From Candidatus Woesearchaeota archaeon (GTDB taxonomy: Archaea; Nanobdellota; Nanobdellia; Woesearchaeales; GW2011-AR4): DNA of 11,960 bases. Where the stretch lies: contig JACPMQ010000009.1 of NCBI GenBank assembly GCA_016185955.1, forward strand, positions 1 to 11,960. The letters run 5' to 3'. A program made the position numbers and the translations under genes. Positions within the stretch are counted from its first letter, which is position 1, and each line of letters begins with the position of its first letter. The notes below the pieces were generated by a model, which had not been told where the DNA came from, made no database searches, and was given only the letters and a program-made list of their open reading frames with translations. This document shows, one piece after another, positions 7,019 to 11,960 of this stretch.

Positions 7019-7204
7019 ATGAAAGAATTCAAAGACCCTATAAGCAAATTCATTAAAATAAGATGCCCTAAATGCAAGAATGAGCAAATAATGTTTGGAA
7101 AATCTTCTTCAAATGTGATATGTTTGGTGTGCGGAAAAATACTTGCAGAGCCAACCGGCGGAAAAAGCAGGGTAAAAGCCAGAATTTTGGAAGTGCTTGA
7201 ATAA
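7019..7204 (+). CDS. rps27e: 30S ribosomal protein S27e (eS27)
   Basis: A 61-residue zinc-ribbon protein of the small ribosomal subunit. IRCPKCKNEQIMFGKSSSNVICLVCGKILAEPTGGK contains both cysteine pairs, C16/C19 and C35/C38, and the PTGGK signature. Length is normal for archaeal eS27. It lies 47 bp after eL42 with a TATA box between, and 18 bp before the ATG of the aIF2-alpha N-terminal fragment. Confidence 0.94.
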   Translation: MKEFKDPISKFIKIRCPKCKNEQIMFGKSSSNVICLVCGKILAEPTGGKSRVKARILEVLE

Positions 7205-7222
7205 AAAATAAAGAAATTAAAA

Positions 7223-7384
7223 ATGCTCCTACAAAAGAAAGGATTTCCAGAAGAAGATGAATTAGTAATGTGCACAGTTCTAAAGGTGCAGTACCATTCT
7301 GTTCTTGTCGGTTTAGATGAATATGGCAAAAATGGAATGATACACATTTCTGAAGTAAGCCCCGGAAGAATAAGAAACAAATAA
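7223..7384 (+). pseudogene. aIF2-alpha, N-terminal fragment (truncated S1 domain)
   Basis: A 53-codon open frame encoding the start of translation initiation factor 2 subunit alpha. FPEEDELVMCTVLKVQ...VLVGLDEYGKNGMIHISEVSPGRIRN is the first half of the S1/OB RNA-binding domain. It stops at TAA (7382-7384) directly after RIRNK, where family members continue with IRDY and the rest of the S1 domain. The next recognisable family sequence (IIEFVAKEL) begins at 7381 in another frame. By comparison with known aIF2-alpha, about 50 residues are missing between the two, and their loss shifts the frame. aIF2 delivers initiator tRNA to the ribosome, so a broken alpha subunit is unexpected. An assembly error, a real deletion and a mixed population all remain possible. 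Confidence 0.8.
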
Positions 7385-7392
7385 TTGAATTT

Positions 7393-7851
7393 GTGGCAAA
7401 AGAGCTGAATGTCGATATAAAAAAGCTGTTTGATGATATAGTTCCAGCGGTAATTAAAAAAAATATACTGGTGTATGAGTTTTTCCAGCATGTCGCAAAA
7501 GACAGCGCTTTGCTAAAGGACACAAAACTGGATGCTAAAGCAGCAGCAGCACTTGAAGAAGCTATTAAATTCAGAATCAAGGAAGCAAGCGTTAAGATTG
7601 AAGGCAAGCTAAAATTATCAAGCTTTGCAGCTAATGGCATAGACATAATAAAGGAAGCCATTAAAAGGGCAATAGAGGTTAAAAAAGAAAATGTTTTAAT
7701 AAAGTACCTCGGTGCAGGAGTTTATAGCATAAATGTCAAAGCAAGCGATTATAAAGCAGCTGAAAAGATAATGGAAGGGGCTGTAGAGAAGGCTTTGAGT
7801 CATGTAAAGGAAAATGAGGGAGAAGGCAATTTTGTAAGAATGGGAGCATGA
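7393..7851 (+). CDS. aIF2-alpha, C-terminal fragment (helical domain and domain 3)
   Basis: A 152-residue frame beginning with GTG at 7393. The open frame reaches back to 7354, and family similarity begins at about 7378 (QIIEFVAKELNVDIKKL). Residues 1-70 correspond to the helical middle domain and about 70-140 to the alpha-beta domain that contacts the gamma subunit: VKIEGKLKLSSFAANGIDIIKEAIKRA, IKYLGAGVYSINVKASDYKAAEK. Domain 3 appears intact, so a protein that still binds gamma is conceivable. The GTG is probably an internal codon of the original gene rather than its natural start, and I see no good ribosome binding site. It overlaps nop10 by 4 bases (ATGA). Confidence 0.82.
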   Translation: MAKELNVDIKKLFDDIVPAVIKKNILVYEFFQHVAKDSALLKDTKLDAKAAAALEEAIKFRIKEASVKIEGKLKLSSFAANGIDIIKEAIKRAIEVKKENVLIKYLGAGVYSINVKASDYKAAEKIMEGAVEKALSHVKENEGEGNFVRMGA

Positions 7852-8021
7852 AGTCAATACTTAAATGCGAAAGCTGCGGAAGATATACTATGAAAGAAGC
7901 ATGCTTATGTGGGAAAAAGGCATTAACGCCAAAACCTGCAAAATTCAGCATAGAAGATAAGTATGGGAATTATCGCAGAAAAGCCAAATTTAGTTTTTTT
8001 AGAGAGAAGGGATTATTATGA
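7848..8021 (+). CDS. nop10: H/ACA ribonucleoprotein protein Nop10
   Basis: A 57-residue protein of the H/ACA complex, which directs pseudouridylation of rRNA together with Cbf5, Gar1 and L7Ae. The N-terminal zinc part reads LKCESCGRYTMKEACLCGKK and the C-terminal part AKFSIEDKYGNYRRKAKF, close to the archaeal pattern (CxxCGRYTLKE, then PPRFSPEDPYGEYRR). The second cysteine pair is C19-L-C21, one residue shorter than the usual CxxC. The ATG overlaps the aIF2-alpha stop (ATGA at 7848-7851), and its own stop overlaps the next start (ATGA at 8018-8021), implying translational coupling. The order aIF2-alpha, nop10, PAC2 protein is common in archaea. Confidence 0.92.
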   Translation: MKSILKCESCGRYTMKEACLCGKKALTPKPAKFSIEDKYGNYRRKAKFSFFREKGLL

Positions 8022-8815
8022 GCACATGGAAGATTGAAGAAATGGGCAAGAAGCCAAAGCTGAAAAATCCAATACTGGTTGAAGGGCTTCCTGGCATTGG
8101 CAATGTAGGCAAAGTGGCAATAGACTTTTTAATAGACGAGCTAAAAGCAAAAAAGCTTTATGAGATAACCTCTTATACTTTTCCCCACTCTGTTTTTGTG
8201 AATGAAGACAATTTGGTAGAGCTGCCTATAATAGAAGTGTATTACAAAAAGTTTGGCGATAAAAGGGCTGATTTAATACTTTTGGGAGGGGATGTGCAGC
8301 CTGTAGATGAAGTAAGCAGCTATGAGTTTTCCGAGAAAGTGCTTGATATGGTGGAGCAATTCAAGGGCAAGGAAGTTATTACATTAGGTGGAATAGGGCT
8401 TGCAGAAGTTCCAAAGAAACCACAAGTGTATTGCACCGGAAATACAAAAAAAATAATACAAAAATACAAAAGCAGGATGGTTAATGACAAGCTTTATGGT
8501 GTAGTAGGCCCTATAATAGGAGTTTCAGGGCTTTTAGTGGGATTGGCAAAAAGAAGGAATATTAATGCAATCTCATTTTTAGCAGAGACTTATGGGCATC
8601 CTATGTATCTTGGCATGAAAGGGGCTGTGGAAATCCTAAAAGTCCTCAAAAGCAAATTAAACCTTGAAATAAATATGGCAAGATTAAATGAGGAAATGAA
8701 GGAAGTGGAAGCTGATATGCTGCAAAGAACAGAGCAAATAGGGGAAATAGCAAGGCAAACTGCATTAAACAAGCTCAAGAGCAGGCTGGGCAAAGAAGCA
8801 GAATATATTGGATGA
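8018..8815 (+). CDS. PAC2-family protein (archaeal proteasome assembly chaperone-like, COG2047)
   Basis: A 265-residue protein of the PAC2 superfamily, whose characterised members assist proteasome assembly in eukaryotes and archaea. Visible family motifs are LVEGLPGIGNVGKVAIDFLI (a typical PAC2 start, 20-39), LILLGGDVQP (86-95), VITLGGIGLAEVPKKPQVY (120-138), GVVGPIIGVSGLLVGLAKRRNI (161-182) and LAETYGHPMYLGMKGAVEIL (188-207). Residues 215-262 are charged and probably a coiled coil. Length is normal for the archaeal family. It overlaps nop10 by 4 bases and sits in its conserved cluster. Proteasome assembly as the exact function is inferred from family membership. Confidence 0.88.
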   Translation: MSTWKIEEMGKKPKLKNPILVEGLPGIGNVGKVAIDFLIDELKAKKLYEITSYTFPHSVFVNEDNLVELPIIEVYYKKFGDKRADLILLGGDVQPVDEVSSYEFSEKVLDMVEQFKGKEVITLGGIGLAEVPKKPQVYCTGNTKKIIQKYKSRMVNDKLYGVVGPIIGVSGLLVGLAKRRNINAISFLAETYGHPMYLGMKGAVEILKVLKSKLNLEINMARLNEEMKEVEADMLQRTEQIGEIARQTALNKLKSRLGKEAEYIG

Positions 8816-8832
8816 TTTTGGATTGAGGTACT

Positions 8833-10116
8833 TTGGGTGATTTTTTGGCTTTAATCAAAAAAATTATAGCGAGGGAAGTTCTAGATTCAAGAGGAAATCC
8901 GACTATTGAAGCTGATGTTCTCACAGATAAGTTTACTGCAAGCGCGATTGTTCCAAGCGGAGCTTCGACAGGAAAGCACGAAGCCTTGGAATTAAGGGAT
9001 GATGACAAAAAAAGATATAATGGAAAGGGCGTCTTAAAGGCAGTTTATAATGTCCACAATTTAATTTCAAAAAAATTAATTGGGATGGATTGCACACAAC
9101 AAAAAGAAATAGATGAGATGCTTATTTCTTTGGATGGCACAGAAAATAAGTCTAATCTTGGCGGAAATGCAATTCTGGCTGTGAGCATGGCTGCATGCAA
9201 AGCTGCTGCAATGCACAAAAATTTGCATTTATTTGAGTATATACACGAAATTTCTGGCTTAAAGCCCTTTTTATTGCCAATACCTCAGCTCAATATAATG
9301 AATGGAGGCAAGCATGCAGGAATAGATAATGATATACAAGAGCATATGATAATGCCTGTTGAATTTAAAAATTTTAGAGAGTCTTTAAGAGCCGGGGTGG
9401 AAGTCTATCATGAATTGAAAAGCATGCTCAAGAAAAAATTTGGCGCGCAAGCCATTTTACTTGGCGATGAAGGAGGATTTGTCCCAAAAATAAACAATGT
9501 TGAAGAAAGGCTTGAGCTTATCGACACAGCAATAAGCAATACAGGATATGCTGGCAAAATCTTTTTAGCATTGGATTGCGCAGCTTCTGAATTTTTTCAT
9601 GACAGCTATTACCAGATAAAAGATAAAAAATACAGCTCCGGGCAATTAGTTGATTTCTATAATGATTTGATTAAAAAATATAAAATAATTTCCATAGAAG
9701 ATGGCATGGCAGAAGATGATTGGGAAGGATGGCAGCAGCTTAATAAAAAATTGGGGGAAAAAATACAGATTGTAGGAGATGATAATCTTGTTACTAATGT
9801 AAAAAGAATTGAAAAAGCAATTAATGAGAATTCGTGCAATGCTTTATTGTTAAAACTAAATCAAATTGGAACTGTGAGTGAAGCCGTAAATGCAGCAAAA
9901 CTTGCTTTCAAAAGCAGATGGAATGTGGTTGTAAGCCATAGAAGCGGAGAAACAGAAGACAGCTTTATTTCTGATGTTGTTGTTGGATTGGGAGCCAACC
10001 AATCAAAGTTTGGAGCGCCGGCAAGAAGCGAAAGAACTGCAAAATATAACAGGCTTTTAAGGATTGAGGAAGAATTGGGGGAAAAAGCGGAGTTTGCCAA
10101 GATGCGTGTAACTTAG
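8833..10116 (+). CDS. eno: Enolase (phosphopyruvate hydratase)
   Basis: Catalyses 2-phosphoglycerate to phosphoenolpyruvate in glycolysis and the reverse in gluconeogenesis, in the cytoplasm. The frame has 427 residues, the usual size. The N-terminal domain has AREVLDSRGNPT and the SGASTGKHEALELRD loop. Expected catalytic and metal residues are present: H161 (GGKHAG), E170 (DIQEH), E213 (GDEGGF), D248, E289 (IEDG), D316 (GDDN), K341 (LLKLNQIGT), S368-H369-R370-S371 and K392 (SKFGAPARSER). There is no ATG near the start: TTG at 8833 and TTG at 8845 (giving MALIKKIIAREV) are both possible. GAGGT at 8825-8829 and GGGTGAT at 8835-8841 are candidate Shine-Dalgarno sites, both rather close to their starts. 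It lies 17 bp after the PAC2 gene. Confidence 0.95.
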   Translation: MGDFLALIKKIIAREVLDSRGNPTIEADVLTDKFTASAIVPSGASTGKHEALELRDDDKKRYNGKGVLKAVYNVHNLISKKLIGMDCTQQKEIDEMLISLDGTENKSNLGGNAILAVSMAACKAAAMHKNLHLFEYIHEISGLKPFLLPIPQLNIMNGGKHAGIDNDIQEHMIMPVEFKNFRESLRAGVEVYHELKSMLKKKFGAQAILLGDEGGFVPKINNVEERLELIDTAISNTGYAGKIFLALDCAASEFFHDSYYQIKDKKYSSGQLVDFYNDLIKKYKIISIEDGMAEDDWEGWQQLNKKLGEKIQIVGDDNLVTNVKRIEKAINENSCNALLLKLNQIGTVSEAVNAAKLAFKSRWNVVVSHRSGETEDSFISDVVVGLGANQSKFGAPARSERTAKYNRLLRIEEELGEKAEFAKMRVT

Positions 10117-10136
10117 AGTTTGTCAATAAAAACAAA

Positions 10137-10949
10137 ATGGACAAGCCGATTATTACTTTTACAACTGATTTTGCAGTCCAAAGCCATGAAATCGGGATTA
10201 TGGAATCTGTTGTTTTGGAAATTAATCCTAAAGCGCATGTTATACATTTAATGCATGGTTTGCCTGATTTTAATTTATCCTATGCTGCGAGAGTGATGGA
10301 AACAGCATGCTATATCCCCAATGGCTACCATGTATGCGTTGTGGACCCTGGCGTGGGAACAAAAAGAAAGCCGATAATAATAGAAACTGTGAAGGGCAAT
10401 TTTTTAATAGGGCCTGATAATGGAGTTTTGATTCCAGCGACAAGATTTCTTGGAGGAATAAAAAAAGCTGTTGAGATTACAAATAAAAAATACATGAAGC
10501 ATCCTGTAAGCAATATTTTCCATGGAAGGGATATTTTTGCGCCAGCAGCAGCTTACCTTTCCAAAAAAATTAAAATTGGCAGCTTTGGGAGAAATTTAGA
10601 CATTAAAGAGCTGGCAAAAGCTCCTTATGAGGAAGCAGAAATAAAAAATAGCAAGATAGATGCAAAAATAATCTCAATAAACAAATTTGGCTCTTTTCAC
10701 ATTAATGTTGCTCATAAAATATGGGATAAATTTGATGTAAGGCTTGGAACAATGGTTAGCTTAAGCTTTAATGGGCAATCTTTAAATGTAGCTTATGCTA
10801 AAACATTTGGAGATGTTGAAAAAGGAAAGCCATTGATAATGAAAGATGAATTTGGAAGAGTTGAAGTTGCCTTAAATCAGGATTCTTTTGCTGGAAAATA
10901 TCAAATTAAGATAGGAGATAATATTTTGATAAGGAGATTGTTAAAATGA
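10137..10949 (+). CDS. S-adenosyl-L-methionine hydroxide adenosyltransferase (DUF62 family)
   Basis: A 270-residue enzyme of the SAM hydrolase family, which splits S-adenosylmethionine with water (hydroxide) to adenosine and methionine. Its relatives are fluorinase and chlorinase. Motifs in order are TFTTDF (7-12), VVDPGVGTKRKP (68-79), GPDNGVL (92-98), FHGRDIFAPAAA (128-139) and a C-terminal beta-barrel beginning near INKFGSFHIN (181-190). The conserved Asp-Arg-His triad of the hydrolases maps to D70, R77 and H129. The physiological role of the family is unsettled. It sits 20 bp after enolase and overlaps gpmA by 4 bases (ATGA at 10946-10949), so the three are probably co-transcribed. Confidence 0.9.
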   Translation: MDKPIITFTTDFAVQSHEIGIMESVVLEINPKAHVIHLMHGLPDFNLSYAARVMETACYIPNGYHVCVVDPGVGTKRKPIIIETVKGNFLIGPDNGVLIPATRFLGGIKKAVEITNKKYMKHPVSNIFHGRDIFAPAAAYLSKKIKIGSFGRNLDIKELAKAPYEEAEIKNSKIDAKIISINKFGSFHINVAHKIWDKFDVRLGTMVSLSFNGQSLNVAYAKTFGDVEKGKPLIMKDEFGRVEVALNQDSFAGKYQIKIGDNILIRRLLK

Positions 10950-11695
10950 TAAAGCTTGTGCTTCAAAGGCATGGAGAAAGTGTTTGGAACAAAGAGAACA
11001 GGTTTACCGGCTGGACAGATGTTGAGCTTACGGAAAAAGGCATTGAAGAGGCAAAAAGAGCAGGGCAAATACTAAAGAAGGAAGGCTATATTTTTGATGT
11101 CGCTTTTACATCTATTTTAAAGAGAGCTACACAAACATTGGAAATAACGCTAAAAGAAATGAATTTGAGCAACATAAAAATCTACAAGTCTTGGCGGCTT
11201 AACGAAAGGCATTATGGCGCTTTACAGGGACTTAACAAATCAGAAATGGCAGAAAAGTTCGGAGAAGCGCAGGTTCACATATGGAGGAGAAGCTATGATA
11301 TAAGGCCTTCTGCTTTAACAAAAGATGATCCAAGGCATCCAAGAAACTATGCTATATTTAAGAATATAAATGAAAAAGATTTGCCTTTGGTTGAATGCCT
11401 TAAAGATGTGGTTGCAAGAGTTTTGCCATATTGGAACGAAACCATAGTTCCTGTGCTTAAGTCAGGAAAAAAGGTTATAATATCTGCGCATGGCAACAGC
11501 TTAAGGGCGTTGATAAAGCATCTTGATAGCATATCTGATGAAGAAATACCAAACTTAAACGTACCGACGGGAATACCCCTTGTTTATGAGCTTGATGAAA
11601 ACTTAAAGCCTATAAGGCATTATTATTTGGGAAGTGCAGAAGAAGTTGAGAAAGCAGTCAAAGCTGTAGAAGCGCAGGGGAAGGTTAAGAGATAG
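10946..11695 (+). CDS. gpmA: 2,3-bisphosphoglycerate-dependent phosphoglycerate mutase (dPGM)
   Basis: A 249-residue enzyme interconverting 3- and 2-phosphoglycerate through a phosphohistidine. It matches bacterial GpmA in length (about 250) and motifs: LVLQRHGESVWN with catalytic H9 (3-14), FTGWTDVELTEKG, TSILKRATQTL with R60, LNERHYGALQGLNK with acid residue E87, and ISAHGNSLRALIKHL with H182. Most archaea use the unrelated cofactor-independent enzyme, so this full-length bacterial-type enzyme suggests acquisition from bacteria (inference). Its start overlaps the stop of the SAM hydrolase gene. Enolase, which catalyses the next glycolytic step, is two genes upstream. It is the last gene in the window and is followed by a strongly structured non-coding region. 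Confidence 0.95.
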   Translation: MIKLVLQRHGESVWNKENRFTGWTDVELTEKGIEEAKRAGQILKKEGYIFDVAFTSILKRATQTLEITLKEMNLSNIKIYKSWRLNERHYGALQGLNKSEMAEKFGEAQVHIWRRSYDIRPSALTKDDPRHPRNYAIFKNINEKDLPLVECLKDVVARVLPYWNETIVPVLKSGKKVIISAHGNSLRALIKHLDSISDEEIPNLNVPTGIPLVYELDENLKPIRHYYLGSAEEVEKAVKAVEAQGKVKR

Positions 11696-11707
11696 ATAAG
11701 TTTACGC

Positions 11708-11928
11708 AAAAAAAGTAACCGCTAACACCTCTTATTCTAAATATATATGGAACTTAAAGTGGCTGCTCCATTATTAGGGGCGGTGGGCGGGCAGAAGAAT
11801 GTTAATTGTGCTATCAAAATGGCGCGTATCTGTAAATTTTTTATTATAAAAAAGAATCAAGATGCGCCATTTTGCCTGTAGCGCGGCTTTGGAGCAGCCA
11901 CTTATTATTGTTAGCAGTTACTTTTTTT
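11708..11928. repeat. Nested inverted-repeat element downstream of gpmA
   Basis: Four sets of complementary arms are nested in one 221-bp stretch. The outer arms, 11708-11726 and 11910-11928, match at 18 of 19 positions and end in A7/T7. The second arms, AAGTGGCTGCTCCA (11757-11770) and 11890-11903, are perfect over 14 bp. The third, CAAAATGGCGC (11815-11825) and 11864-11874, is perfect over 11 bp and continues inward with ATCT/AGAT past a 2-nt bulge. The innermost is T6A/TA6 (11837-11853). I see no credible coding frame. The outer repeats resemble termini of a small mobile element (MITE-like), but the nesting also fits a structured RNA or an elaborate terminator. The T7 run could end transcription from gpmA. 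Confidence 0.75.
11738..11748 (+). promoter_or_regulatory. Possible TATA box inside the right-end structured region
   Basis: TAAATATATAT lies within the nested inverted repeats. Transcription starting about 25 nt downstream (near 11768) and ending at the T7 run (11922-11928) would give an RNA of about 160 nt containing the two inner stems. This is a weak, context-based prediction. Confidence 0.25.
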
Positions 11929-11942
11929 AGTAACTGCTAACA
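11909..11942 (+). terminator. Hairpin with T-rich loop at the right end
   Basis: GTTAGCAGTTAC (11910-11921) pairs perfectly with GTAACTGCTAAC (11930-11941). Extra T-A pairs occur on both sides (11909/11942 and 11922/11929), leaving a loop of six T residues. The left arm is the same sequence that pairs with the distant outer arm at 11708-11726, so the two structures are mutually exclusive. The T-run between the arms could act as a terminator for gpmA or for an RNA from this region. Confidence 0.5.
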
Positions 11943-11960
11943 GGACTTTGTTTGATAAGC

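Noticed and set aside
7360..7400. Intein or archaeal intron as the cause of the aIF2-alpha interruption
   Set aside because: The gene is missing sequence rather than carrying extra sequence at the break, so neither an intein nor a bulge-helix-bulge intron explains it.
7006..7661. Long minus-strand open frames (up to 197 codons) across eS27 and aIF2-alpha
   Set aside because: They run opposite conserved ribosomal protein and initiation factor sequence and show no recognisable domain.
11777..11900. tRNA, SRP RNA or RNase P RNA in the right-end region
   Set aside because: No cloverleaf, TTCGA-type T-loop, SRP domain IV motif or other conserved core of these RNAs could be found by eye.

Overview
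The window is archaeal, AT-rich and gene-dense. It carries a Methanococcus-type S-layer protein, Gins51, ribosomal proteins eL42 (L44e) and eS27, aIF2-alpha, Nop10, an archaeal PAC2-family protein, TATA-box promoters and some near-leaderless starts. The style of the S-layer protein (GGPCIN...GNPAEC C-terminal motif), the small gene sizes and a bacterial-type phosphoglycerate mutase suggest a DPANN archaeon, with Woesearchaeota/Pacearchaeota-like lineages the best guess. That placement is inference from protein style, not from a tree.

Layout. Positions 1-136 are non-coding and hold two strong hairpins. A membrane GT-C/STT3-like protein (137-1576, minus) diverges from a large S-layer gene (1837-4455, plus) across a 260-bp regulatory region with TATA boxes, a 5'-UTR hairpin and a strong Shine-Dalgarno. 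The S-layer gene ends in a hairpin plus T-tract terminator and converges on a radical SAM/TRAM-like protein (4535-5830, minus). That gene diverges from gins51 (5937-6581, plus) across an interval with a shared TATA region and four 11-bp tandem repeats. After a terminator comes a same-strand run: eL42, eS27, aIF2-alpha (broken), nop10, PAC2 protein, enolase, SAM hydroxide adenosyltransferase and dPGM, with ATGA overlaps at several junctions. The last 260 bp are non-coding and fold into a nested set of inverted repeats.

How the genes work together. eL42, eS27, aIF2-alpha, nop10 and PAC2 form the familiar archaeal cluster for translation, rRNA modification and proteasome assembly. Here it runs into a glycolytic pair, enolase and gpmA, catalysing consecutive steps (3-phosphoglycerate to 2-phosphoglycerate to PEP). 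The S-layer protein has nine N-glycosylation sequons, and the GT-C protein beside it is a plausible partner in surface glycosylation.

Most worth checking: (1) aIF2-alpha lacks about 50 codons and is frameshifted at about 7376-7393; (2) the nested inverted-repeat element at 11708-11941, with a possible degenerate relative at 60-157; (3) the four phased 11-bp repeats at 5881-5924. No complete, clearly new multi-gene system is visible.
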